Below are positions 46,582 to 55,919 of a stretch of 64,000 bases of DNA, one piece after another; within the stretch, counting starts at the first letter, position 1; each line of letters opens with the position of its first letter. The notes under the pieces were generated by a model. That model saw nothing but the letters and a program-made list of their open reading frames with translations. It was not told the DNA's origin and searched no databases. A program made the position numbers and the translations under genes. This stretch comes from Dichetophora obliterata (taxonomy: Eukaryota; Arthropoda; Insecta; Diptera; Sciomyzidae), in NCBI GenBank assembly GCA_963920525.1, contig OY986438.1, forward strand, positions 195,198,962-195,262,961. Direction: 5' to 3'.

Positions 46582-48599
46582 TACTTACTTACTTACTTAG
46601 TTGGCGCTACAACCGTATGTCGGTCTTGGCCTCATCTAAGAATTTGCGCCAGCCATTTCTTTCTTTCGCTTGCTGGCGCCAGTTGGAAATTCCAAGCTTC
46701 GTCAGGTTGTCCTCTACTTGGTCTTTCCAACGAAGATGCGGTCGTCCTCTTCTGCGTTGACCGCCGCTGGGTACCGAATCGAATGTTTTCTTCACTGGAG
46801 CATCGTCTTTCATGCGCTGAACATGACCAAGCCAGCGAAGCCGCTCGATTTTAATGCGCTTGACTATGTCGATGTCAGCGTACAGCTCATACAGTTCATC
46901 ATTCCACCGTATTCGGTACTCGCCATTGACGCAGATTGGTCCGTAGATCTTACGAAGAATCTTTCTCTCGAATGCTCCTAAAGTCTTTTCATCTAAACTG
47001 CTCAGCGTCCAGGTTTGTGATGCGTAAAGTAGGACGGGCATGATGAGCGATTTATAGAGCGTGATTTTCGTTCGTCGAGAGAGGGCTCTGCTTCTCAATT
47101 GCCTACTGAGCCCAAAGTAACACCTGTTGGCAAGAGTTATCCTTCGTTTGATCTCAATGCTGATGTCGTTGGTTGAATTAATGCTGGATCCCAGATAAAC
47201 GAAGTTCTTCACAACCTCGAAGGAGGTATTGTCAACGGTAACGTGGGTTCCAAGACGCTGGGACTGTTTGTTTGTTGACACTAAGTATTTCGTCTTATCT
47301 GCATTCACTGACAGACCCATTCGACTTGACTCTCTTTCTAATCTGGAAAATGCTGCACTGACTTCGCGCGTATTATGGCCAATGATATCTATGTCATCAG
47401 CATACGCAAGCAGCATAACACTCTTGTAGAATATTGTGCCACTACGTCTCAGATCAGCAGCTCGGATGATCTTTTCCATCATTAGGTTAAAAAAGTCGCA
47501 CGATAAGGAATCACCTTGTCTGAAACCTCGTTTGGTAATAAATGGTGGGGAGAGGTCCTTCCCGATTTTAACTGCGCTGCTGGTGTTGCTCAGTGTCATC
47601 CTGCAAAGTCGTATTAGTTTTGCAGGAATACCAAATTCAGACATGGTGGAGTACAGGTGCTTCCTTATTGGGCTGTCGAAGGCGGCTTTGTAGTCGACAA
47701 AAAGATGGTGGGTGTCGACTTGTTTTTCTTGAGTCTTCTCCAAGATTTGTCGTAGCGTGAAAATCTGGTCGATGGTGGACTTTCCAGGTCTGAAGCCACA
47801 CTGATAAGGTCCGATCAGTTCGTTTACAACGGGCTTCAATCTTTCACATAAAACGCTCGACAGGACCTTATATGCGATATTAAGAAGGCTTATCCCACGG
47901 TAATTCGCACAGATAGTGGGATCGCCTTTCTTGTGGATTGGGCGGAGCACACTGAGATTCCAATCGTTCGGAATGCATTCTTCCGACCATATTCTGCATA
48001 GAAGCTCGTGAATGCATTTAAGTAGAGCTTCGCCTCCGTTCTTAAACAGCTCAGCAGGTAAGCCATCAGCTCCCGCGGCTTTGTTATTTTTAAGCCGAGC
48101 TATAGCTGTCAGAACTTCATCATAGTCGGGCAGCGGAACCTCGACGCTGTCATCCGCAATTGGTGTTTCCGGAATATCATCTCTATTGGCGGGATTGTTG
48201 TCAGCGTCGCCATTTAGAAGCTTAGAGAAGTGTTCCCTCCATAACGTCAGTGTACTCTGGACATCTGTCACTAGATTCCCGTTTTCATCCTTGCAGGAAG
48301 AGGCCCCGGTTTTAAAACCATCGGCAAGGCGTCTTATTTTTTCGAAAAATTTTCGGGCCTCATTCCTGTCACCATACATCTCAATCTTCTCTTGCTCGCG
48401 CTTTTCTGCCTCTCTTTTTTTCCGCCTGAAAATATGTCTCTCTTCCCTCCTCTTTTCTTTGTATCGCTCCTTAGCAGCGCGCGTTACAACCGACTGCAGG
48501 GTGGCTTTGTAGGCGGCGTCTTTCTCTGCAGTGGCGTCGCGACACTCCTGGTCGTACCACTGGTTTCGGCGAGGGCGTTGGTAGCCAATCACCAATCAC
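46582..48599 (-). mobile_element. RTE/BovB-clade retrotransposon, 5'-truncated, 15-bp duplication
   Basis: Identical CAAAAACCAATCAAT at 46567-46581 and 48600-48614 bounds it. On the minus strand the 3' end is AGTAAGTAAGTAAGTAA, a short tandem tail typical of RTE elements, just after a compact 3' region following the stop codon. The 5' truncation removes the endonuclease. Intact flanks and an open frame indicate a young insertion. Confidence 0.92.
46607..48595 (-). CDS. RTE-clade reverse transcriptase, 662 codons open, N-terminus missing
   Basis: The frame is open from the truncation point to a TAG at 46609-46607. The first codon of the open stretch is TTG (48595), not ATG, because the true start and the endonuclease lie in the lost 5' part. 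A Lys/Arg/Glu-rich linker occupies residues 20-95. Reverse transcriptase motifs are NNKAAGADGLPAELF (170-184), GFRPGKSTIDQIF (267-279), VDYKAAFDS with the first catalytic Asp (300-308), GFRQGDSLSCDFFNLMMEK (357-375) and LLAYADDIDIIGHN with the catalytic Asp pair (395-408). The C-terminal RLRWLGHVQRMKDD and GRPHLRWKDQVEDN blocks are typical of the clade. Insect annotations often mislabel such frames as craniofacial development protein 2-like; it is not a host gene. Translation from this truncated copy is doubtful. Confidence 0.92.
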   Translation of the reverse strand: MVIGYQRPRRNQWYDQECRDATAEKDAAYKATLQSVVTRAAKERYKEKRREERHIFRRKKREAEKREQEKIEMYGDRNEARKFFEKIRRLADGFKTGASSCKDENGNLVTDVQSTLTLWREHFSKLLNGDADNNPANRDDIPETPIADDSVEVPLPDYDEVLTAIARLKNNKAAGADGLPAELFKNGGEALLKCIHELLCRIWSEECIPNDWNLSVLRPIHKKGDPTICANYRGISLLNIAYKVLSSVLCERLKPVVNELIGPYQCGFRPGKSTIDQIFTLRQILEKTQEKQVDTHHLFVDYKAAFDSPIRKHLYSTMSEFGIPAKLIRLCRMTLSNTSSAVKIGKDLSPPFITKRGFRQGDSLSCDFFNLMMEKIIRAADLRRSGTIFYKSVMLLAYADDIDIIGHNTREVSAAFSRLERESSRMGLSVNADKTKYLVSTNKQSQRLGTHVTVDNTSFEVVKNFVYLGSSINSTNDISIEIKRRITLANRCYFGLSRQLRSRALSRRTKITLYKSLIMPVLLYASQTWTLSSLDEKTLGAFERKILRKIYGPICVNGEYRIRWNDELYELYADIDIVKRIKIERLRWLGHVQRMKDDAPVKKTFDSVPSGGQRRRGRPHLRWKDQVEDNLTKLGISNWRQQAKERNGWRKFLDEAKTDIRL

Positions 48600-48943
48600 C
48601 AAAAACCAATCAATAGCCATATTTAAATATCCAATAATAAACCAAATTTAAGCTAACTAACTAACTTTGTTCCGTGCTTTTTCTTATGATTTTGCCATAA
48701 TCGTAGCTTACGAAATTATTTGGCCAAAAAGTTGTCAAACTAGAAACTGCAAGCTTTAAAATAATGCTTTTTAAATTTCATCACGATTTTTTTTTAAGCA
48801 GTTACAGCTTTTCAAAAATAACTAAAACAAAATTTTAAAATTTTTTACTGTGTTGCTCTTTGGAAGGTATTGAAAATCTTAATGTGGCTCTTCTTTTTCT
48901 CACTCATGCCCACCCCTGGTATATGTACTGATATATATACAAT

Positions 48944-48973
48944 CCTAGGTAGTAGATATCATCATACTACCTA
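48944..48973. repeat. Perfect 10-bp-arm hairpin
   Basis: CTAGGTAGTA and TACTACCTAG flank the 10-base spacer GATATCATCA. It lies between the right end of the 45.6-48.9 kb element and the next foldback and may be part of either insertion boundary. Confidence 0.6.
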
Positions 48974-49393
48974 GTTGCAAAAAAAGCCCTGCTGTATGTC
49001 TGCCGCCAATATGAGTTGGAAGTTCAGCAAACATGCTCACCTCCATACACGCTTATATCTTTTTCCTAATGGCATGCTCTAGGAAGGCATGTCTGCCAAA
49101 TGAACTGCTGTAGCAACAATGCAGCATGCATCTCATGGTATGAATGCAGAATTAATGCCTTGAGATGCATGCAGCATTGCTGCTAGGGCAGTTCATTTGC
49201 AGACATGTATTGATTCTGCATTCATACCATGAGATGCATGCTGCACTGCTGCTACGACAGTTCAGTTGGCAGACATGCCGGCCTAGGACACGCCTATAGA
49301 AAAAAGATATAAGTGGGTATGGAGGCGAGCATATCTTCTAACCTTCCGAGGCATGTTGGCGGCAGATATACAGCAGGGCTTATTTTCCAACTG
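48974..49393. mobile_element. Foldback element with about 185-bp arms
   Basis: Left arm from GTTGCAAAAAAAGCCCTGC and right arm to GCAGGGCTTATTTTCCAAC are near reverse complements over about 180 bases, including GTATGTCTGCCGCCAATATG / GTTGGCGGCAGATATAC and CTCATGGTATGAATGCAGAAT / ATTCTGCATTCATACCATGAG. The loop holds a third copy of the GAGATGCATGC...GCAGTTCATTTGCAGACATG segment. No coding sequence. No matching target duplication was found. Confidence 0.8.
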
Positions 49394-49399
49394 GGATCA

Positions 49400-49760
49400 G
49401 CACTGTTTAGAAAGAATCGGTGGTGGTGTTCAATAAAAAATGAAAACATTTATTCACAAAAACGTTATGCAATACAATACTATTAGATTTGCATATGCAA
49501 CAGCTTTTTGTTATAGCAAATGCATGAATGTTGCAAATGCATATCAAAGCTTTTTGTTTTTAAAAAAGCTGCTTATTTTGCATTTGCAACGATGCAACAA
49601 GATCTTGAATTGTTCTTTTGTGTTTCTATGTATGCACTCAGACCTTTAAAAACTTACCTAAAAGAATACACAAAATTTATCCGAGTTTTGTTATTATTAC
49701 TTAAAAAAGATCAAAGAACCAAGGCATGCGCCTTATACAAACAAGGTTTGGTCTTTGACC
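49400..49760. other. Spacer with TTTGCATATGCAA-like words, no gene
   Basis: GCAAATGCAT and ATGCATTTGCAA-type words recur at 49488-49590. A 128-codon plus-strand frame at 49520-49906 runs into the next foldback and is not credible. Confidence 0.4.
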
Positions 49761-49769
49761 TGAAAGGAA

Positions 49770-50233
49770 GGGCTGTGCGAATCACCCAAAAGTACGAAAA
49801 TGAACAATCGCCCAAAAACATGGCTAAAATTTTTGGGCGATTGTTCGTTTCGTTTTTTGAGCTATTTTTCACAATAAAAAACTCCAAAATTTTGAACAAT
49901 GAATAACCACCCAAAAATATTTTTTGGGCGATGGTTCATTGCATTTTGGGTGATTGCACGTTATGAACAAACGCTCAAATTTTTTGGACGAATATTTATT
50001 TCATGGTTGGGGTGGAAGTTTCCAGTTTTGGGCGATTGTTCATCACTTTTTTGACAAACGCCCGACTTAATGTATAAAACATAAACAAACGTCCGAATTT
50101 TTTGGGCGATTATTCATTTCACAATTTGGGTGGATGTTCTTAGTTTTGGGCGATTGCTCATCTTTTTTTTTTTTGAGTGATTGTTAATTTTTGGGTGTGG
50201 GCGATTGTAACTTGGGCGATTACTCGCACAGCC
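49770..50233. mobile_element. Foldback element with TTTTGGGCGATTGTTCAT arrays
   Basis: Ends GGGCTGTGCGAATCACCC and GGGCGATTACTCGCACAGCC are inverted. The 8-mer GAAAGGAA flanks both sides (49762-49769 and 50234-50241). The motif TTGGGCGATTGTTCAT or its complement ATGAACAATCGCCCAA appears about ten times, in both orientations. The 8-bp duplication suggests hAT-type mobilisation. Confidence 0.8.
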
Positions 50234-50481
50234 GAAAGGAAAGGGATAGATTTATTGTGAGAAATTGATTGGAACCTTACGTGAATTATTGATTAGAAGA
50301 AACAACCGTGAAAGACAATTTTAAACGCTTTTAACCGAGGCTAGTGTTATGCCTTAACCTCGGCAAGCATTTCCAGTCCTTAGTTGTTTTCCTGTCCTTT
50401 AATTCCACATTCTTCTCAATTTATTTGTGGATTTTTAGTTTTCCATAATTCTTAAATGTAGGAAAGAACAAAGAAAGTGAA

Positions 50482-50558
50482 AGGAACCATGCCCGGATTC
50501 GAGCCAGGGACCTCTGGGTTGATAGTCTAACGCACTCTCTACTAGACTACAAAGACCG
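50482..50558 (-). repeat. tRNA-like sequence (tRNA-derived, SINE-like)
   Basis: On the minus strand an A-box-like TAGTCTAGTAGAGAGTGC (50549-50532) and a B box GGCTCGAATCC (50505-50495) are spaced as in a tRNA. The T arm can pair (CCTGG/CCGGG). The anticodon arm (around ACTATCAACC) and acceptor stem do not pair well. It is a degenerate tRNA-derived unit, not a working tRNA gene. Flanks carry no poly-A tail that I could assign. Confidence 0.6.
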
Positions 50559-50569
50559 ATTTAATCTGA

Positions 50570-51158
50570 CAGTTTAACGTTTAAAAATGCCTCTGAAATT
50601 GGTTTGTGTACATGCTAAACTCTATAGATGTATTATGTTTGTCTATCTTTAATGTCACTTTTCTTTTTATCGAGTTTCAAATTACATTGGTGCTAAAGGA
50701 GTTTAACTTCTAAAACAAAAAAAAATGCATTATGTTAAATTGATTTTTTAAAATTGAAATTTATACCTGCACAAAAGTCCAGCTCTCGTAAGCTTGGTAA
50801 CTGCTTTTCATAGTTGAAAAAAAAAACAGTTATTACTTTATCGAGTTGAAACAATTTAATTACTTTCGAATTCTTGATGTCATAAAAATACGCATTAAAA
50901 GCAAACAAACCAAAGCAAAACAAATTAAATTTATATAAATAGATAAGTAGATAATATATTATGTTTTGATAACTTTTCCCATTAATGTTTTACAAGCAAG
51001 TTTCGAATTCAATAGTGTAGATGACACAAAAGTACGCTTTTATAACTATTATTATAATAAAATGCTTAGCATTAGCGACTTTGTACCATTAAAAAAAACC
51101 GCACGATGGCCATAAATCTGCTAAACAAAAACAGACAAAAACAACTACCTAAGCAACT
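50570..51158. other. Spacer, nothing recognised
   Basis: AT-rich, short frames only. No inverted or tandem structure stood out. Confidence 0.35.
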
Positions 51159-51159
51159 A

Positions 51160-51868
51160 CACAGTAAAAAAATCAAAACCATAACACAAAGTCGATTACA
51201 AAAGTGTAAATTTTACATTCAAGGAAAAATGTTTTTATTTCATGCATATTTTTTAAAAATATTTATTTTTAAAGTTTTTTCCTAAATGACCTCTATATTT
51301 ATTATGTTGACTTTATATGATTTAAATACAAATTCTAAATCTTTGATAGTTTAAATCATACTTCATTTTAAATACAAATTCTAGTTGTTTGATAGTTTAA
51401 AATCGTTTATTGAGCTTAAGGTCAAAGTTAGAACAATTAATTGTTCTAACGAATCTTTCCAAAGAAACAACAACAAAATTTTTTCAACATGAAAAGGAAA
51501 AATCACTAGCTGATCTGACGACGCCCTTAGCCAGGCAGAAATTTCAATCAGATCAGCTAGTGATTTTTTCCTTTTCATATTGAAAAAACTTTGTTGTTGT
51601 TTCTTTGGAAAAATTCGTTAGAATAATTAATTGTTCTAACTTTGACCTTAAGCTCAATAAACGATTTTAAACTATCAAACAACTAGAATTCGTATTTAAA
51701 ATCAAGTATGATTTAAACAATCAAACATTTAGAATTTGTATTTAAATCATATAAAGTCATCATAATATTTATTTTTATTTCAACGAATTCTTTTGTTAGT
51801 TTTATTTTGAGCACATAATTCGTCAAATTGATAAGACATTTCGTTGATTTAAGCTATTTTTTTCAATG
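51160..51868. mobile_element. Large palindromic element, 218-bp arms, 29-bp spacer
   Basis: Left arm 51301-51518 and right arm 51548-51766 are near-perfect reverse complements. They run from ATTATGTTGACTTTATATG / CATATAAAGTCATCATAAT at the base to AATCACTAGCTGATCTGA / TCAGATCAGCTAGTGATT at the tip. Outer ends CACAGTAAAAAAAT (51160) and ATTTTTTTCAATG (to 51868), flanked by TA on both sides, are weak candidates for true termini. Non-coding. A transcript through it would fold into an almost uninterrupted hairpin. Confidence 0.75.
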
Positions 51869-51869
51869 T

Positions 51870-52705
51870 ACTCTAGCTATCCTAACAACACAACTTTTGC
51901 ATGTCTTTTCTGTTGGCTGTGTGATAGATAGGAAAGAACAACACAATAGCTGAGCGAGCGTAGCTGCATGAAAACTATAAGAAACGCATACAAAAAACCA
52001 TCAACTCAAGTAAAAGACTATGAGCATAACAACAATAAAAAAGCGGTGATATAAAAGTAAGTAGCTGTCGCCTAGTGTGGAACGACAACTACTGCTGATG
52101 CTACTGCTGGTGCTGCTGGTGCTGCTGCCACTAGAGCAACCGAATGAACAACAAGGCACGCATGTGATTTTTTGCTAGCAAAAGCTCTCAAAAGTCCTTC
52201 ATAAATACAAACAAATGCTTGCTAGCCAAACAAGCTGCAGTACAAATTACGATACACATGCTTTCACACTCAAGGGCATAAGCCAGGTCCATCCATGCTC
52301 ACATGGCTGTGTTCTTGTCCATGCAGCCTGTTACGTTGTCTTGTCAAGTTTGGTGGAAGCCACTATTTTGAGTTTTAAAACCATTGTTTTCTTATTACAT
52401 TTCCTTCTTTTGTCAAAGCTGCAGATGATAGCCAAAAACAAAAGCAAAAAACTTAACCTTCGAGCTCAGGTCCTCCCATGGAAGTCTGCCGTCTAACTTT
52501 TGTGGCAGTTTTTCTACCGCTTTCTTTAAGAATCTCAAATACACTTGGCTGCAAGTGTCACTTTAAATGTTGCTTTATTGCCTTTAGGTCTGCTGCAGAA
52601 TATGTGACTTCCAGTTTTTGCAATGTTATTGCTTTGCTTTAAAAATAAAAAATACGCATAGCAATCGTATTGGTATAGCAGAAAATGTGCTCTTTTTAAA
52701 AATTC
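51870..52705. other. Spacer with a CTGGTG-type repeat, no gene
   Basis: GCTGCTGGTGCTGCTGCC-type repeats lie at 52096-52132. A 93-codon plus-strand frame at 52215-52496 has no domain I recognise. Slightly less AT-rich than its neighbours and without obvious TE similarity. Confidence 0.4.
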
Positions 52706-52849
52706 CTAGTGGGCATTTTAGCTAGCGATACGCAAAAGAATGCATGCTAGTAGTGCTCTTATTGGCGTCAATATACCTTCCATGATCGCTGCATTGATGA
52801 GTGCTTCTGTAAGGCCTACCTTTTGAAGGTTTGGACTCTTTTCCTGTTA

Positions 52850-53520
52850 TCTATATATATAAAAATAAAACGGTCCATCTATGAAATGCCATCACGGGCG
52901 AACAGCTGAACCGATTAGGCTGATTTTTTTTTATTCAATTCGAAATTTTAAGTAGATGGTTTATATAGAAAAAAAAACTTAATTCGACAAAGGGGCGTGG
53001 TACCTCCCATACAAATCGCAGATTAAAAATCCGATATTTCTGCTCCTATTATAGGTATTTGAACAAAATTTGGTACATCCGTTTAATGTATGCGTTCCAA
53101 GCTTTACTCCAAATATCATTTTTACTTTACTCAAAATCCACTATTTCTCCTACTGTTGTTGGTATCGGAATACAATTTAATATGAAGGGTTTAGTGTATA
53201 GTTTCTAAGTTCAACTACAAATATGGACGCAATTGGACAAATGAACGTGGTACCTCCCATACAAATTACGAATTTAAAATCCATTATTTCTGCTCCTCTT
53301 ATAGGTATTTGAACAAAATTTGGTACGTCAGTTTAATGTACGCGTTCTGAGCTTTACTGCAAATATGGGCGGGATTGGACAAAGGGGCCTGGTACCTCCC
53401 ATACAAATTTAAAAATTAATTATTTATTAACCTGTTAACGATATTTTAACAATTTGGTGTGTCCGTTTGGTGTAAATATTCTAAGCTATACTTCAAATAT
53501 TGGCGGGATTAGACAAAGGC
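52850..53520 (+). mobile_element. Helitron 5' part with internal repeats
   Basis: Starts TCTATATATATAAAAATAAA after an A, as Helitrons of this type do. A block with GGTACCTCCCATACAAAT followed by TTTCTGCTCCT and TAGGTATTTGAACAAAATTT recurs near 53000, 53250 and 53390. No CTAG terminus was found before the next 5' end at 53773, so it is truncated. Confidence 0.65.
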
Positions 53521-53772
53521 AAGAAATAACATTAATTTAGCCACAGCTACAAAAGTAGCATAGACAACAACCTGCAGTCATGTGGCCATGCCGTCGTTAA
53601 AATATTCACTTCCATATAAACACCTGATTACTATTTTTGACAGGTTGTGGCATGCTTAAATTTGTCAACCACGTTGCCTTTTTTTACTTCTCAATTTTTT
53701 TTTCATAGCCTAAGCTAAAACTTTAGGAAGTTCCTAATTAGTGCTATATGTGTTTACTGCAAAAAGTGAAAA

Positions 53773-54190
53773 TCTATATAAATAAAAATCAAATGTCGTT
53801 CGTTGGTAATTGCATCAGTTGAGAACGGCTGAACCGATTTGGATAATTTTTTTTTTTAAATGTTCGTAATAGTCCAAATTAGGTTTTTACGGAAAGAAAC
53901 ATTGACCACGCCCACTTTGCGCCCACTTTTTTTGATTTATCTAAAATCGGAAAACGGCTGGACCGATTTGGATAATTTTTTTTTTAATGTTCATAGTAAT
54001 CCAATTTAAGTTTTGTCGGAAAGAAAAATTGACCACGCCCACTTTTGCGCCCACTTTTTACAATTTATCTAAAATCGGAAAACGGCTGGACCGATTTGGA
54101 TAAATTTTTTTTCAAATGTTCGTAGTAATCCAATTTAAGTGTTTACTGAAATAAAAATTGACCACGCCCACTTTTGCGCCCACTGTTTTG
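53773..54190 (+). repeat. Helitron 5' end followed by three 125-bp tandem units
   Basis: Opens with TCTATATAAATAAAAATC. Units contain ACGGCTGGACCGATTTGG (or AACGGCTGAACCGATTTGG), a T run, AATCCAATTTAAG and ATTGACCACGCCCAC, near 53826, 53954 and 54073. It abuts the complete Helitron at 54194. Confidence 0.7.
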
Positions 54191-54517
54191 ATATCTATAT
54201 ATATAAAATTAAGTGGCAAAACTTCCTGTTCGCATACTCCTCCTAGACGGCTTGCCCGATTTCAATGAAATTTTCAGGGGTGATTGGGGTCTGTGTGGAG
54301 GGTGCACATAAGAAATTGCATGTGTGTATCTTTGCAGGTTTTGTACCACACCCCCTTTTGTCGCCCACAAATCTATAAAAATGCTGTATTTAAGACGGTT
54401 TTGGTCGTATGAAATTAAAATTTGGTAAATAAGTTCGTATGATAACTATAATTAACTTTGAAAAAATGGGCGTGGTCACAATTCATCTACGCCTACTTTA
54501 AAGAAAATATCAAAATA

Positions 54518-55806
54518 TTGGGGGTTGGAATTAATTTTAAAGGTTTTTTTTTCGGTTTTTGAGCATTTATTTAGAAACAACGGTACAATGTATATTATTC
54601 AAAGTATTGTCCATCGTTAGCTACAACATTTTCCCATCTTTCTGGCAGCATATGGATTTCGCGCCGGAAGAACGATTCGTCTTTTGAGGCAATCCACGAA
54701 TCGACCCATTTTTTGGTATCCTCGTAAGAAGTGAAGCGCTGCTCAGCCAAGCCATGCGCCATCGATCTGAATAGGTGGTAGTCGGAAGGGGCTATGTCTG
54801 GGCTATAAGGCGGGTGGGGTAGCACATCCCAATTCAGCACCTCCAACGTTTCCTTGACGGTTCTTGCAACATGTGGCCGTGCGTTGTCATGTTGAAAAAC
54901 CACTTTCTCGTGTCTTTTGGCATATTCCGGCCGTTTAACCTTTAATGCTCGGCTCAATTGCATCAATTGTTGTTGGTAGCGTTCCCCAGTGATGGTTTCG
55001 TTAGGTTTTAGCAGCTCATAGTACACGACACCCTTCTGATCCCACCAAATACACAGCATAAGCTTGGCGCCATGAATATTCGGCTTGGCCCTCGATGTTG
55101 ATGCATGGCCGGGTGGTCCCCACGATTTTTTTTCGCTTAGGATTATCGTAATGGATCCACTTTTCATCGCCAGTGACAATACGATGCAAAAAACTCTTCC
55201 TTTTATGCCGTTGAAGCAGTTGTTCGCACATGCAAAATCGCCGTTCAACGTCTCTCGGCTTCAACTGGTACGGCACCCAATTTCCTTGCTTTTGAATCAT
55301 TCCCATGGCCTTCAAGCGTTTGCCGACCGTTGATAAGTCGACTCCCAATGATTCTGACAATTCTTGAAGGGTTTGACACGGGTCTTCATCGAGCAAAGCC
55401 TCCAATTCCTCATCTTCAAACTTTTTCGGCTGACCCGGACGCTCTTTGTCTTCCGTATCAAAATCACCACTTTTAAACCGACGGAACCAGTACTCACAAG
55501 TAGAAATCGATGGAGCATAGTCCCCGTAAGCCTCAGTAAACGTGCGTTGTGCTTCAACCGCTTTTTTCTTCAAATGGAAGCACAAAAGTAAACCTTCCCG
55601 CAAATTGCGTTTTGTTGGAACGAAAGTTGACATGTTCACAGAGAAAAAAATATATGTTGTTTACACTTCAGTGGAATGACACATACTGAAAAATGAAGCT
55701 TAGATAATGTGCTTTGAAATGAATATAGTCACAGGTGTGCCCGATGCGATCTATTGATAGTTACGCCATCTCTTAGAAAACCTTTAAAACTAATTCCAAC
55801 CCCCAA
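54518..55806 (-). mobile_element. mariner transposon, 1289 bp
   Basis: Terminal inverted repeats of about 30 bases, TTGGGGGTTGGAATTA at the left and its complement TAATTCCAACCCCCAA at the right, with one mismatch further in. TA lies on both sides (54516-54517 and 55807-55808). Overall length, repeat length and a single transposase gene fit the mariner family. It inserted into the Helitron at 54194-56844 and is therefore younger. Confidence 0.95.
54595..55633 (-). pseudogene. mariner transposase, one frameshift, otherwise complete
   Basis: The ATG is at 55633-55631 (MSTFVPTKRNLREGLLLCFH); an upstream in-frame GTG is not a plausible start. The N-terminal helix-turn-helix region covers residues 1-110 and WVPYQL is at about 119. 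Catalytic residues are Asp156 in TGDEKW, Asp249 in FQHDNARPH and Asp284 in YSPDIAPSDYHLF, a D,D34D triad at the same positions as Mos1. The product would end GQYFE after 345 residues, the Mos1 length. The frame is broken once, in a run of eight A (minus strand; T at 55125-55132), after NPKRKK. Upstream of that the open part runs to 55633, downstream to 54595. Subfamily is not assignable by eye; ends differ from the classical mauritiana ends. Confidence 0.93.
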
Positions 55807-55919
55807 TACTTCGAAACCATTGGTCCGATTGAGCTCAAATTTTGTAAGTACGCTTTGCTTTGAGTACGAGATGGTTTAAGGGGCAAAGCCACACCCCCTT
55901 TTACCTCCCACATATAAAT

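Larger units (their letters stand above)
45577..48918. mobile_element. hAT-like element carrying the RTE insertion (tentative)
   Basis: CAACGGTGGGCA at the left and TGCCCACCCCTG at the right are diverged hAT-like ends; GTGGCTCATTGAGCC near the left end has a counterpart AATGTGGCTCTTC at 48878-48890. The left flank CTATATAC and right flank GTATATGT match at five of eight positions. Without the RTE insertion it would be about 1.3 kb. No transposase is seen. Confidence 0.45.

Noticed and set aside
46607..48595. Possible host gene of the craniofacial development protein 2 type
   Set aside because: Reverse transcriptase motifs, an AAGT-type tail and a 15-bp target duplication show it is an RTE retrotransposon.
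48593..48595. TTG as a real start codon for the RTE frame
   Set aside because: It is simply the first permissive codon after the 5' truncation point; the true start was lost.
46670..48616. Plus-strand frames of 66-108 codons
   Set aside because: All lie antisense to the open RTE reverse transcriptase and mirror its codon pattern.
50482..50558. Functional tRNA gene
   Set aside because: A and B boxes are present, but the acceptor and anticodon stems do not pair. The same applies to 57232-57305 and 63512-63584.
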